Shown one piece after another: positions 8,643-18,010 of a stretch of 64,000 nucleotides of DNA (position 1 is its first letter; every line of letters begins with the position of its first letter). The notes beneath the pieces were generated by a model that saw only the letters and a program-made list of their open reading frames with translations, searched no databases and was not told where the DNA came from. A program made the position numbers and the translations under genes. Source of the stretch: Flavobacterium tyrosinilyticum (lineage in GTDB: Bacteria; Bacteroidota; Bacteroidia; Flavobacteriales; Flavobacteriaceae); NCBI RefSeq assembly GCF_023656565.1, contig NZ_JAMOKG010000005.1, positions 62,001 to 126,000 of the forward strand. The letters run 5' to 3'.

Positions 8643-9779
8643 TTAATTCGGGTCTTTTCTAAAATCAGTTGGAGTTTTTCCGGTATATTTTTTAAAAGAA
8701 GAGCTAAACGACGATTTGGAATTGAAACCTACCTTATAGAGAATTTCAAGAATGGTAAGCTCTTTCTGCAGAGGATCTTTTAGAATTTCTTTAGCTTTTT
8801 CAATCCTATACTCATTTACGAAATCGAAAAAGCGCTTATCCATATATAGGTTAATCAGCGCAGACAAATCTTTAACGGGCATTTTCAATTGTTCAGCCAA
8901 ATCCTGGATCGTCAATGAAGAATCCAAGTAAGGTTCCTTTTCAATCATAAAATCTTTCAAGGATTCTATTTGCCTATTTTTTTCCTCATCTATTGCAGGA
9001 GGCGATTTCTGTTTCGAGACAGCATCTGCAATAGGTTTAAACTGAGAATTGATGCCCCTGAAAAACTCTGGATTATTTAACGCAGCAAACAGATACCAGC
9101 AAGTGCAGAATAAAAACGCAAACCCATCAAGGGTCACAACCCAAGCTCTTACTTCTCCCAAACCAAAGATAAAAGTAACCAGCCACCTTAAAAGCACTAT
9201 AAAATGCAAAGCATAATATAGAATTGTTACTCTATAAAGCGCATTAAGCAAAGAGATATCCGGATTCGTATAATTCTCGAGATAGACGGTTTTAGCTTTT
9301 TTAACCGCCAAAAATGAAGCGATAAAATAAACTTGAAATAAAATTTCGAAAAGAAAATAAAAAAACTGCATGACAGGCGTCTGATTCATAGCGTTTATGA
9401 AACTCACTTTTGCAGCTCTATCTTCAAAATATATCCCCGTCATCATATACAGATTGAAAGCGGCAAACGGAATGGCATGCAGTAAATGCTTCGGTTTCAA
9501 TCGAAATCCAGAAAAACAGATCGACAATACATAGAGATAAAAAGAGGCTGGAGCCAAATAGTTGATGCTCCATCGAAATGCTTCGAGATTGATGTAATTA
9601 ACAGGGAAATCACGCATTAAAAATTTCAATGCATCTACAGCACATGCAAAAAGAAAAAAGGCAAGAAGACAATTTGCCAATTTATATTTTGTCTTAACGG
9701 TAAACAGAAATAAGGCAAGAAACAGCACCAAAAATATTCCTATAAGTGCCGCTATTTCCAAAAAGCTGTATCTGTCCAT
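8643..9779 (-). CDS. Membrane-anchored AraC-family transcriptional regulator
   Basis: 378 residues. The first 240 or so contain about seven transmembrane helices. The C-terminal 100 residues are an AraC/XylS double helix-turn-helix (LTIQDLAEQLKMPVKDLSALIN, then FVNEYRIEKAKEIL and ILYKVGFNSKSSFSSSFKKYTGKTPTDFRK). This 7TM-HTH_18 layout is common in Bacteroidota and couples an extracytoplasmic signal directly to DNA binding. It precedes the serine hydrolase gene on the same strand and may control it or the peptide locus (inference). Confidence 0.87.
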   Translation of the reverse strand: MDRYSFLEIAALIGIFLVLFLALFLFTVKTKYKLANCLLAFFLFACAVDALKFLMRDFPVNYINLEAFRWSINYLAPASFYLYVLSICFSGFRLKPKHLLHAIPFAAFNLYMMTGIYFEDRAAKVSFINAMNQTPVMQFFYFLFEILFQVYFIASFLAVKKAKTVYLENYTNPDISLLNALYRVTILYYALHFIVLLRWLVTFIFGLGEVRAWVVTLDGFAFLFCTCWYLFAALNNPEFFRGINSQFKPIADAVSKQKSPPAIDEEKNRQIESLKDFMIEKEPYLDSSLTIQDLAEQLKMPVKDLSALINLYMDKRFFDFVNEYRIEKAKEILKDPLQKELTILEILYKVGFNSKSSFSSSFKKYTGKTPTDFRKDPN

Positions 9780-9870
9780 AGTTTTTTAACTTAGGCGCAA
9801 TTTAAAATTTAAATGGGAAAGTCTAAAAAAGTAGGGATGATTTTATCCAAATTTTAAAAATAAAATGAAA

Positions 9871-10371
9871 CTACAATCTCTCTATCTTAAAATAAGCAAG
9901 CTCCTCCTCGTTTCTTATCAGATTGTTTAATCGTTTAAACCCAACTTTTTGCAGCACATTTTGCGATCCAACATTCTCAAGATCTGTTATGGCTACAACT
10001 TCATTTGTCTTTGTATTTTCAAAACTATACTGAGTCATAGCCCTGCATACTTCTGTGGCAATACCTTTTCCCCAGTATGCTCTGCTAAGCACATACCCGA
10101 TCTCTATCTGATCTGTATTGTGTACAAAAATGCGGGCAACACACATTCCTATAAAACTATTATCGAGAGGGTCGAATATTGCCCAACGGCTGAGATTTTT
10201 GTTTTTATAATTTTCTTGAAGTTCGTTAAACATTTCGGCACATCTTTCTGGTGAAGTATCAGGAAGATATTGCGTCACCTGCTTGTCTATAAAAAGATCA
10301 AAGAATGTCTGTTTTTCTTCAGGCAAAAATTCGCGGATAATTATTCTAGGGCTTTGATAAATAATATGCAT
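9871..10371 (-). CDS. GNAT acetyltransferase, RimJ/RimL-like
   Basis: 166 residues spanning one GNAT fold of the RimJ/RimL type (Acetyltransf_3). The acetyl-CoA loop is VLSRAYWGKGIATEVCRAM (Q/RxxGxG/A form) at about 95-115, and the family-typical NVGSQNVLQKVGFKRL is near the C terminus. It acetylates an amine of a protein N terminus, antibiotic or metabolite; the substrate is not evident. Monocistronic. Confidence 0.85.
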   Translation of the reverse strand: MHIIYQSPRIIIREFLPEEKQTFFDLFIDKQVTQYLPDTSPERCAEMFNELQENYKNKNLSRWAIFDPLDNSFIGMCVARIFVHNTDQIEIGYVLSRAYWGKGIATEVCRAMTQYSFENTKTNEVVAITDLENVGSQNVLQKVGFKRLNNLIRNEEELAYFKIERL

Positions 10372-10498
10372 TGGTAGTGTTAATATAAATGAGTTCTAAG
10401 CTGTTTTCTAAATTAGTAACAGAATTTTTCTTTTGTAAATATATCGAAATTTTTAAATCACAAATAACATTCGCTGATTAGAGGGATCAAAACAAAAA

Positions 10499-10867
10499 TT
10501 AAAAATAGTCCGAATCTTTCATCCAGGTTATTTGATCATCTTCATGAAATATGGGACAAAGAATTATACTTTTATCTCCTTTCTCATTGATAATGTACCA
10601 ATCTGTAGTAGTATCAACTATTAAATCAAGATATTTTTTTTCCTCTTCTGATTGAGCCAAAACCAAATCATCATCCTCAACTCCTTCTCCCAATAAAATG
10701 CTATCTTTTATAGAGAATTTTATATAGTCTGCTAAATGTTCATTTTCAGACGACTCTGCCAAATAATCAAATTTAAACGAAATATCTCCTGAACTCCTCA
10801 TATCCCAGTTGGTTTCAACAATCGATCCGATATTAAGATCCCTCCAGTACAATTCGAATTTCTTCAT
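10499..10867 (-). CDS. Small acidic protein, paralogue of the 15180-15545 product
   Basis: 122 residues, acidic, no signal peptide or membrane segment, no family recognised. Recurrent elements are MKKFE-YWRDLNIGSIV, KFDYLAE, DWYIINEKG and ILCP-FHEDD-ITWM. These recur in the protein encoded at 15180-15545, so the two are paralogues. Small acidic cytoplasmic proteins of this kind in Bacteroidota are often immunity or SUKH/Imm-like proteins, but no toxin is adjacent, so that is only a guess. Confidence 0.6.
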   Translation of the reverse strand: MKKFELYWRDLNIGSIVETNWDMRSSGDISFKFDYLAESSENEHLADYIKFSIKDSILLGEGVEDDDLVLAQSEEEKKYLDLIVDTTTDWYIINEKGDKSIILCPIFHEDDQITWMKDSDYF

Positions 10868-10914
10868 TTCTTTTTTATTTTATTTTAATTCTCTATTTAC
10901 AAAACATTATAAAC

Positions 10915-11610
10915 TCACACCAACCACTCACTAACCAACTTTCTATACGTCTCTCCTATTGGCAATGCATTACCGCTTTTCATTAGAATTTGATTTCCAT
11001 CAATAACCTTAATTTTATCCTTTGGAATAATATACGAACGATGAATTCGAATAAACTGATTAGGAAGTTTCTCCAAAATATCTTTCATATTCTCCAATGC
11101 CATGATCTTTTCGTCATTCGTATGAATTCGGATATAATCTCGTAATCCTTCAATATATAAAATATCGTTTAGAGCAATTTTATAGTGCTTTCGGTCCGCT
11201 TTTACAAATAGAAAATCATCACCCGCTTTTTCAGTAGTTTGAAAGGTTTCCTGCCAGCGAATGAACTTTTCTACACTTTGATAAAAACGATTAAAAGTAA
11301 TGGGTTTTAATAAATAATCAATAACATGAAATTGAAAAGCTTCAAGCGCATATTGTGGATAAGCCGATGTAATGATAAAATTATATTTCTGATTGAACAT
11401 CTGCATCAATTCAATTCCAGTTAATTGCGGCATCTGGATATCAATAAAAATCAAATCGACCGATTCTGTATTTAAAACTTCAATCGCTTTAAAGACATCG
11501 CTGTCGGCATATAGAACATTTAACCTTGAAATTTTAGAAGCGTAATCGGCAATTAATTTGACAGCAAACGGCTCGTCATCCAGAATAATGCAGTTTATTT
11601 TTTTAGTCAT
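10915..11610 (-). CDS. LytTR-family response regulator
   Basis: 231 residues: receiver domain at 1-120 with acidic pair DDE (11-13) and phosphoacceptor Asp57 in IFIDIQMP, then a LytTR DNA-binding domain at about 130-230 (LFVKADRKHYKIALNDILYIEG; FIRIHRSYII). Its start overlaps the end of the upstream LytS-like kinase gene by 4 bases (ATGA), so the pair is translationally coupled. The likely target is the divergent outer-membrane receptor gene at 12771 (inference). Confidence 0.92.
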   Translation of the reverse strand: MTKKINCIILDDEPFAVKLIADYASKISRLNVLYADSDVFKAIEVLNTESVDLIFIDIQMPQLTGIELMQMFNQKYNFIITSAYPQYALEAFQFHVIDYLLKPITFNRFYQSVEKFIRWQETFQTTEKAGDDFLFVKADRKHYKIALNDILYIEGLRDYIRIHTNDEKIMALENMKDILEKLPNQFIRIHRSYIIPKDKIKVIDGNQILMKSGNALPIGETYRKLVSEWLV

Positions 11611-12659
11611 TTTAAATCTATTTCTAATTCAGCCGTAAAATGTTTTTCCTCTTTGGTGATTTTAATTTTGTTCTTTTCGGGATAATGAATCTCTAAACGC
11701 TTTTGCAAATTATCCAATCCGATTCCGCCCAAACTGTCTTTTTTCTGCATTCCGATTTTATTCTTCACTTTAAAAATCAATTTTTCAGATGAAACTTTTA
11801 GCTGAATTTCTATGGGTTCTGAGTCTGAAACTTCTCCGTGCTTTAACGCATTTTCTACCAAAGGTGACAAAATGTATGGCGGAATTTCTTCAAATTCATT
11901 TTTGATTTCGACATTCAAATCAACTCGAACATTTTCCTGATGTCTCAATTGTTCGAGTTCAATATACGCTTTTATATAATCAACTTCGTCTGATAATTTA
12001 ATCTTTTCTTTCTGAGATTCGTACGTTGTAAAACGCATAATCTGGCTCAATTTATCAATCGCAGTCAAAGACTTATCTGATTGAAAATAAACCATGGAGT
12101 AAATGTTATTTAAAGTATTAAATACAAAGTGAGGATTAATCTGTGCTTTCAAGAATTTGATTTCGGTATTCTTATTTTCTTCCAGAATAAGCTTGTTATA
12201 TTCTAAAAGACGGATGGAATAAATAACAAACCAAAGAAACGAACTCAAAATAATCGCCATACTGCTGTAATGCAAATTGTCGAGCATATAATTCAGAAAA
12301 TTAACATCGGTATAATTTACTTTATCAAATAAAAGTTTGGTTACAATTTGCTCAAAAAAGAATCTCAGAAAAGTAAAAACGAGATACGAAACAAAAACTC
12401 CTGCAAAAAGCCTTTTCCATTTAAAAGCCTTAAAAACCGTTTTCATTACGATCAAATAATTAAAATAGAACGTAATAATAAAAACGATAAAGTAAGTACA
12501 AAGAAAAAGATCAGGTACAGAAAATTGTCTTCCAATCGGGTTTTTCACGAAAGTGAAATAGAAAATTAAAATCCAATAAATAAGATGAATTATACATTCT
12601 AGTTTTTTGGTAACGGTTCCTTTATACATTCGGTATATTTTTAAAACAAAGATATACAT
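11607..12659 (-). CDS. LytS/YehU-type sensor histidine kinase
   Basis: 350 residues. Four transmembrane helices lie at about 20-160. They are followed by the His_kinase domain with the signature LKAQINPHFVFNTLNNIYSM, whose His in NPHF is the phosphorylation site, and a HATPase_c domain (YILSPLVENALKHG; GGIGLDNLQKRLE). It forms a two-component system with the LytTR regulator that follows with a 4-base overlap. An internal ATG at 12629 is an alternative start. Confidence 0.92.
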   Translation of the reverse strand: MYIFVLKIYRMYKGTVTKKLECIIHLIYWILIFYFTFVKNPIGRQFSVPDLFLCTYFIVFIITFYFNYLIVMKTVFKAFKWKRLFAGVFVSYLVFTFLRFFFEQIVTKLLFDKVNYTDVNFLNYMLDNLHYSSMAIILSSFLWFVIYSIRLLEYNKLILEENKNTEIKFLKAQINPHFVFNTLNNIYSMVYFQSDKSLTAIDKLSQIMRFTTYESQKEKIKLSDEVDYIKAYIELEQLRHQENVRVDLNVEIKNEFEEIPPYILSPLVENALKHGEVSDSEPIEIQLKVSSEKLIFKVKNKIGMQKKDSLGGIGLDNLQKRLEIHYPEKNKIKITKEEKHFTAELEIDLK

Positions 12660-12770
12660 TCAATAAAAAGCTTTTTAACGGGTTTGCAGATTAATCGAAG
12701 GGGTTTGTCGATAAAAGTGGTTTTTGGGTTTTAATTCTAACAGTTTTGCCCTGTAATTAAAATCCAAACC

Positions 12771-15158
12771 ATGAACAGAATTATTTTAGTATCAGTCTTA
12801 TTTCTATTTCAAATTAACGTATTTGCCCAACAATATTTAGTAAAAGGAAAAATCATCAATCAGAACAAAACACCGCTTGAATTTGCAACGGCAACTTTAT
12901 TAAAAGCAGATAAAATCTTGTACAAACAAACTTCAACTGATAGTTTAGGTAACTTTATTTTAAGTACTGAAAATGGAAATTATAGATTAATCATCGAACA
13001 ATTTGGAACTGAATTTAGCAACAAAGAAATAATCGTAAATCAAGATCTTGATTTAGGAATAATTGAAGTGAAAGAATTGGTGCAATTAGATGGCGTGACT
13101 GTAAAATCAAGAAAAAAATTGGTAGAACAAAAAGTAGATCGTTTGGTTTTTAATGTCGAAAACTCTGTTGTTGCAACTGGTGGAACTGCTTTGGATGCTT
13201 TAAAATCTACCCCAACAGTGAGAGTTCAGAACGAAACAATTTCTATTGTTGGAAAAGGAGAAGTTTTGGTTATGATTGATGATCGTTTAAATAAAATGAC
13301 TCAGGAAGATCTTGTTGCATTTCTAAGATCGATTCCCGCAGATAACATTAAAAGTATTGAAGTAATTACAACGCCTCCAGCAAAATATGAAGCGGAAGGA
13401 AATAGTGGTTTGATCAATATTAAATTGAAAACTGCTAAAGCGAATTCGTGGACCGCTAATCTCGGAACTACTTATACTCAAAGAAGTTATGCAAGCGGAA
13501 ACATAAACGGATTATTTATATACAATTACAATAAACTTTCGCTTCAAGCTTCAATCAATAAAGGAACAGACCAATTTCGCACGACTTCAGATAACCGAAT
13601 TTATTATCCTAATGAAGTTTGGAAGCAAGATATTGCAACCAAATCAAAAACAAATTTATTAAGCATTGGTTTTGGTGCCGATTATAAGATGACTGAAAAT
13701 TGGACTTCTGGAGTAAAATATTTAGGAAGTTTTAATGACAGAAATTCAGCAAATAATCCGCTCACAACTCGTTACAATACTGCGGGAGAAATCAATTCTT
13801 ATGTATTGTCTCATGTAAATGCACGGAACAAACCGCAGATGAATTCGGTAAACTGGAATAACGTTTTTAATTTAAATAATGAAGGGGAAAACATTACAGT
13901 AGATTTGGATTATTTTGACTACCAAAAAGACGATTCACGTGCATTTTCTGGAAATGAAATGGATAATCAGAAAGAAAATATTCCTGGAACTTATTTTGCA
14001 GCAATTAATTCTAATTTAAACCGATTGAAAAATTATTCTGCAAAAATAGATGTTTCTATTCCTTATTCTTGGGCGAATATTAGCTTTGGCGGAAAAGGAT
14101 TTTATACGAATACTAAAAATAATTTAACGGTTTTTGACAACGAAACTGGAACTCCAATTCTGGACACCAATTATTCTAATATATTCACGTACAAAGAATA
14201 CAACGAGGCAATCTATTTTTCTGCGAATAAAAAATTGAACGAAAAATGGGAAACGCAAATAGGTTTAAGAACCGAAGCAACACAAACAGAAGGCTATTCT
14301 GAAAACCTAGATCAAACTAACAAAAACAACTATATCAAATTGTTTCCAACCGCTTATGTAACTTACAATGCAAACGATAACAATTCGTATTCTTTCAATT
14401 ACAGCCGAAGAATCCGCAGACCTGATTTTGATTATTTAAATCCGTTTGTGATTAGAACAAGTCCGTTTTATTATTCTGAAGGAAATCCGTTTTTGAAGCC
14501 TTCTATTATAGACAATTTACAATTCTCTTATATTCGCAATCAAAAATGGGTAAATAATGTTTATTTCTCTCAAGTTTCTGATTTTGGGCAAGAATTAGCA
14601 ATTGTCGATCCCGAAACCAATATCACTAAAAGTACGCCAATCAATTACGCCGACACTTACCAAATCGGTCTTTCAACGTATTACAATTTCAATAAATATT
14701 CTTGGTGGAACAGCTTTATGGGATTCAATCTAAATTATCAAAATGTAAAATCGAGAACCAATTTAATTGCTTCTGTAGATGGTTACAATGGTTATATTTA
14801 CACCAATAATGATTTCACAGTAAATCAATCTAAAACTCTTTTTCTGGGTTTAAATTATGGTTTGCAATTGCCAGGACGCTATCAGGTTTTTAATATTTCG
14901 ACTTTGAATATTTTGGATGTTTCAGTGAAATTTCTAGCTTTAAAAAAGAATCTTTCGATTACTTTAACGGGAGAAGATTTATTGAATGCACAAAAGCCTT
15001 TAATTTCTTATTATTCAAACGGAATTAAAAATACAATGAAAAATTATGGAGATTCAAGAGCTTTTAGAATTGCTTTAAGCTACAAATTCGGAAACCAAAG
15101 TGTAAAATCTAAAGAGAGAAACTTTGGAAATGAAGATGAAAGGAATAGAGCGAATTAA
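12771..15158 (+). CDS. Outer-membrane beta-barrel receptor (TonB-receptor-like, OMP_b-brl_3 family)
   Basis: 795 residues. Signal peptide 1-20 (ending FAQ); a carboxypeptidase-regulatory-like beta-sandwich at about 22-105; a plug domain at about 110-225 (TALDALKSTPTVRV; IKSIEVITTPPAKYEAEGNSGLINI); then a long beta-barrel ending in an aromatic-rich strand. This is the short outer-membrane receptor family common in Flavobacterium, presumed to import or sense an unknown ligand. It is divergent from, and only 111 bases from, the LytS/LytTR pair, which suggests that the two-component system controls it. Confidence 0.87.
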   Translation: MNRIILVSVLFLFQINVFAQQYLVKGKIINQNKTPLEFATATLLKADKILYKQTSTDSLGNFILSTENGNYRLIIEQFGTEFSNKEIIVNQDLDLGIIEVKELVQLDGVTVKSRKKLVEQKVDRLVFNVENSVVATGGTALDALKSTPTVRVQNETISIVGKGEVLVMIDDRLNKMTQEDLVAFLRSIPADNIKSIEVITTPPAKYEAEGNSGLINIKLKTAKANSWTANLGTTYTQRSYASGNINGLFIYNYNKLSLQASINKGTDQFRTTSDNRIYYPNEVWKQDIATKSKTNLLSIGFGADYKMTENWTSGVKYLGSFNDRNSANNPLTTRYNTAGEINSYVLSHVNARNKPQMNSVNWNNVFNLNNEGENITVDLDYFDYQKDDSRAFSGNEMDNQKENIPGTYFAAINSNLNRLKNYSAKIDVSIPYSWANISFGGKGFYTNTKNNLTVFDNETGTPILDTNYSNIFTYKEYNEAIYFSANKKLNEKWETQIGLRTEATQTEGYSENLDQTNKNNYIKLFPTAYVTYNANDNNSYSFNYSRRIRRPDFDYLNPFVIRTSPFYYSEGNPFLKPSIIDNLQFSYIRNQKWVNNVYFSQVSDFGQELAIVDPETNITKSTPINYADTYQIGLSTYYNFNKYSWWNSFMGFNLNYQNVKSRTNLIASVDGYNGYIYTNNDFTVNQSKTLFLGLNYGLQLPGRYQVFNISTLNILDVSVKFLALKKNLSITLTGEDLLNAQKPLISYYSNGIKNTMKNYGDSRAFRIALSYKFGNQSVKSKERNFGNEDERNRAN

Positions 15159-15179
15159 GAAACAAAAAAAGCTTTACAA

Positions 15180-15545
15180 TTACGATTGTAGAGCTTTCAT
15201 ATCTATCATCCAAGTTATTCCATCATCTTCATGAAACATCGGACAAAGAATTATTTTTTTCTCTCCTTTCTCATTAATAAGGTACCAATCTGTAGTATTA
15301 ATTAAATCAAGAAATTCTCTTTCTCCTATTTCAGCCATTTTATCATTAACTTCCTCGTCTCCTTCTTCTATAAGAATACTAACTTGTATAGAATGTTTAA
15401 TAAAATCTGCAAGATGTTTATTTTCAGTAAGCTCAGCTAAATAATCAAACTTATAGGTAATTATTCCAAAATCCCTCATATCAAAGTAGGTTTTAACAAT
15501 AGATCCTATATTAAGATCTCTCCAGTACGATTCGAATTTTTTCAT
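15180..15545 (-). CDS. Small acidic protein, paralogue of the 10499-10867 product
   Basis: 121 residues, acidic, cytoplasmic, family not recognised. It shares start, length and most motifs with the protein at 10499-10867 (MKKFESYWRDLNIGSIVKT; KFDYLAE; TDWYLINEKGEK; MFHEDDGITWM). Both are on the minus strand and together bracket the LytTR/LytS/receptor block, which suggests duplication of one gene around an inserted or retained segment. An immunity-like function is possible. Confidence 0.6.
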   Translation of the reverse strand: MKKFESYWRDLNIGSIVKTYFDMRDFGIITYKFDYLAELTENKHLADFIKHSIQVSILIEEGDEEVNDKMAEIGEREFLDLINTTDWYLINEKGEKKIILCPMFHEDDGITWMIDMKALQS

Positions 15546-15658
15546 TTCTTAGCTTTAGATTGTAGAATTACCTCAAACAAATATAGAGAAATGACTTCCT
15601 AATTTATAATATGTTTAAAAACATTTCGGTATTCTAAATTAAAAAAATCAATTAAAAA

Positions 15659-15690
15659 TTTGCATATATGACCAATCGGTCATATATTTG
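15659..15690 (+). promoter_or_regulatory. Promoter of the tetR gene with embedded 24-bp operator palindrome
   Basis: A Bacteroidota promoter is complete here: TTTG at 15659-15662 and TATATTTG (TAnnTTTG) at 15683-15690, spacing 20. Between and overlapping them is the near-perfect palindrome 15664-15687 with core TGACCAATCGGTCA. The same core, reverse-complemented, occurs before the SDR gene. This arrangement would let TetR block its own promoter. Confidence 0.8.
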
Positions 15691-15711
15691 CATCGTTAAA
15701 TACAACCTATC

Positions 15712-16299
15712 ATGACAAAAGGTGAAGAAACCAGACAATTTATTATAGAAAAAGCCGCTCCTATTTTTAACACAAAAGGAATTGCAGCAACTTCTATGAG
15801 CGATATTATGGAGGCAACCAAACTGTCTAAAGGAAGCATGTACGTTCATTTTGAAAACAAAGATGTTTTAGCTTGTGCCGCCGTAGATCATAATATGAAA
15901 ATACTAAGTTCTAAACTGGAAATGGCACTTAGAGATGGAAAAAGTGCCAAAGATCAGCTTTTTGCCTATATCGAGTTTTTTAGTAATCCGATCAATCCAC
16001 CGGTAATTGGCGGATGTCCTTTGCTAAACTTTGGAACCGAAGCCGACGACACCAACCCGATTGTGAAAGAAAAAGTAAACACCGCTATCAAACGTGGACA
16101 GCAGCTTTTAACTTCGATTATAGAAAAAGGAATCGCTAATAAAGAATTTGATCCTGAATGGAATGCATCAGAATTTGCCATCGCGCTTTTTGCCATGCTT
16201 GAAGGAGGCCATTTAATGTCCCGTATGTCTGGCAATAACGATAATATGAAAACAATAGAAAAAACGCTTAAAAAAATTATATCTGAAAAATTGATATAA
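15712..16299 (+). CDS. TetR/AcrR-family transcriptional repressor
   Basis: 195 residues. The N-terminal TetR helix-turn-helix is TRQFIIEKAAPIFNTKGIAATSMSDIM, then KLSKGSMYVHFENKDVLA. The C-terminal ligand domain resembles the TetR_C family that contains GGCPLLNFGTEADD. Two copies of TGACCAATCGGTCA flank the gene, one inside its own promoter and one before the SDR gene 68 bases downstream. It is therefore very likely an autorepressor that also controls the SDR gene in response to a small molecule. Confidence 0.92.
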   Translation: MTKGEETRQFIIEKAAPIFNTKGIAATSMSDIMEATKLSKGSMYVHFENKDVLACAAVDHNMKILSSKLEMALRDGKSAKDQLFAYIEFFSNPINPPVIGGCPLLNFGTEADDTNPIVKEKVNTAIKRGQQLLTSIIEKGIANKEFDPEWNASEFAIALFAMLEGGHLMSRMSGNNDNMKTIEKTLKKIISEKLI

Positions 16300-16317
16300 T
16301 TTTTTTTATCCTAAAAG

Positions 16318-16331
16318 TGACCGATTGGTCA
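16318..16331 (+). promoter_or_regulatory. Second TetR operator, upstream of the SDR gene
   Basis: TGACCGATTGGTCA is the exact reverse complement of the operator core at 15669-15682. It lies 36 bases before the SDR start codon. Confidence 0.75.
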
Positions 16332-16367
16332 TTTTTTTAAAATTAATTAATTATAAAAACAAATACC

Positions 16368-17177
16368 ATGTCAAAAACAATTTTAATTACAGGAGCTTCA
16401 AAAGGATTTGGAAGAGCTTGGGCAGAAGCTTTTTTAGCTAAAGGATACAATGTAGCAGGAACTGCTAGAAACCTTGAAACCTTAAACGATTTAAAAGAAA
16501 AATACGGAAATGCGATTTTACCTTTAAAATTGGATGTAAATAACCGTCAAGAATCACTAGAAGTGGTTCAAAAAGTAAAACAACATTTCGGAACAATTGA
16601 TGTTTTGATCAATAATGCAGGTTACGCACTTACAGGCGCAGTGGAAGAAGCAAGCGAAAGCGAAGCTAGAGAACAATTTGAAACGAATTTCTTTGGTACA
16701 TTATGGCTAACTCAAGCCGTGCTTCCTATTATGAGAGAGCAAAAAAACGGTCATATTATTCAAGTTTCATCAATTTTAGGATTGGCAACATTACCAACTG
16801 CAATGGGACTTTACAGTGCTTCTAAATTTGCTGTAGAAGGTTTAAGTGAAACGTTAGCATCTGAAGTAAAACAATTCGGAATCAACGTAACTTTATTAGA
16901 ACCAAACGGATATGAATCAAATATCTGGCATACTGGAATTACCAGCGAAAGTTTACCTTATTATGACGAAATCAAAAAAGCTCTGGCTGAGAGAGAAAAC
17001 ATATTCGGTAAAGTGCAGGCAACAGCTCCAGCAGTTGTGAATTTGGTCGAATCAGAAAATCCGCCATTACGATTGTTGCTAGGAAAAGTAGCGTTACCAT
17101 TCGTAAAACAAAGCTATGAGCAAAGATTAGAAAACTGGGAAAAATGGAATGACGTTTCAGTTGAAGCTCATGGTTAA
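16368..17177 (+). CDS. Short-chain dehydrogenase/reductase (SDR)
   Basis: 269 residues, classical SDR. It has the NAD(P) motif TGASKGFG at 8-15, the NNAG motif in LINNAGYALTG, the catalytic Ser in QVSSILG and the YxxxK motif YSASKFAVEG. It is an oxidoreductase for an alcohol or carbonyl compound; the substrate is unknown. Under the control of the neighbouring TetR through the operator at 16318, it probably handles the compound that TetR senses. Confidence 0.9.
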   Translation: MSKTILITGASKGFGRAWAEAFLAKGYNVAGTARNLETLNDLKEKYGNAILPLKLDVNNRQESLEVVQKVKQHFGTIDVLINNAGYALTGAVEEASESEAREQFETNFFGTLWLTQAVLPIMREQKNGHIIQVSSILGLATLPTAMGLYSASKFAVEGLSETLASEVKQFGINVTLLEPNGYESNIWHTGITSESLPYYDEIKKALAERENIFGKVQATAPAVVNLVESENPPLRLLLGKVALPFVKQSYEQRLENWEKWNDVSVEAHG

Positions 17178-17191
17178 TTAGTTTCCAATTT

Positions 17192-17233
17192 AAAATAAGA
17201 AAGGCAATCGTATGAGATTGCCTTTCTTATTTT
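17192..17233. terminator. Bidirectional terminator between the SDR gene and the TIM-barrel gene
   Basis: Perfect 18-bp stem (17192-17209 with 17216-17233), 6-base loop, A run on one side and T run on the other, located between converging genes. Confidence 0.88.
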
Positions 17234-17251
17234 ATCTGCTTTATTATCAAA

Positions 17252-18001
17252 TCAAAAATTGCCAAACGTATTTCGATATTTATCCATCACGGTTTTGAAC
17301 AAATCCTTATTGGATGGTGGCGAAAGCACAATTGCTTTTGAGCCCGAATGAATAGATTCTTCAATATTGTTTAGACTTTTCCCTCCAGTTGCCATTACAG
17401 GAAAATCGGGAAATTTAGCCGTAATTTCTTTTACAATTTTAGCAGTATGTGATCCTCCAGAAACATGGAAAACATTTACTCCTGCATCGATTTTTCCTTT
17501 TAAAAAATCATAATCAGATGAAGCAACAGTTGCTACAATCGGTATTGCAATTTTTTCTCTTATTTTTTTGATGTCCTTATTTTCAAACGGAATATTTACA
17601 ATAATTCCCGATGCACCTGCTTCTTCCGCATAAATTGCCATTTCTACCGACTTCTTCCCTTTAGTTGTTCCGCCTCCAACACCACAGACAACAGGTTTTC
17701 CAGAGAAATCTATCAGCGTTTTGATTATTTTAGGTGATGGTGGAAAAGGATAAACCGCCAAAATAGCATCGGCATCATTATTTTCAATAAGCGCCATATC
17801 TGTCGAAAAAAGGAAAGATTTTAAATTTTCGTTTTTTAGCAACAAACCTTGACAATTTTGGCCAATAATCTCTGGTGTAGTCAGTGCTTTACTTACGGTT
17901 TTATTTCTTCTGAATAATCGATCCCAGAGAGAGATTTTCTTCTTATTTCCCCAAAATGAATCTGAAATTAAATTGATTTCCATGGTCTTGATTTTTTGCA
18001 T
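17252..18001 (-). CDS. TIM-barrel protein of unknown substrate (hydrolase/aldolase-like)
   Basis: About 249 residues from the ATG at 18001; another in-frame ATG at 17983 (MEINLISDSFWG) is equally plausible. The fold is a (beta/alpha)8 barrel with phosphate-binding-like glycine loops (VCGVGGGTTKGKKS; VFHVSGGSHTA; VMATGGKSLNN; IVLSPPS). It resembles the KDPG-aldolase, thiamine-phosphate synthase and indole-glycerol-phosphate superfamily. I cannot assign a reaction. It is transcribed alone, divergent from the sucrose genes. Confidence 0.6.
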   Translation of the reverse strand: MQKIKTMEINLISDSFWGNKKKISLWDRLFRRNKTVSKALTTPEIIGQNCQGLLLKNENLKSFLFSTDMALIENNDADAILAVYPFPPSPKIIKTLIDFSGKPVVCGVGGGTTKGKKSVEMAIYAEEAGASGIIVNIPFENKDIKKIREKIAIPIVATVASSDYDFLKGKIDAGVNVFHVSGGSHTAKIVKEITAKFPDFPVMATGGKSLNNIEESIHSGSKAIVLSPPSNKDLFKTVMDKYRNTFGNF

Positions 18002-18010
18002 TATGACCAA

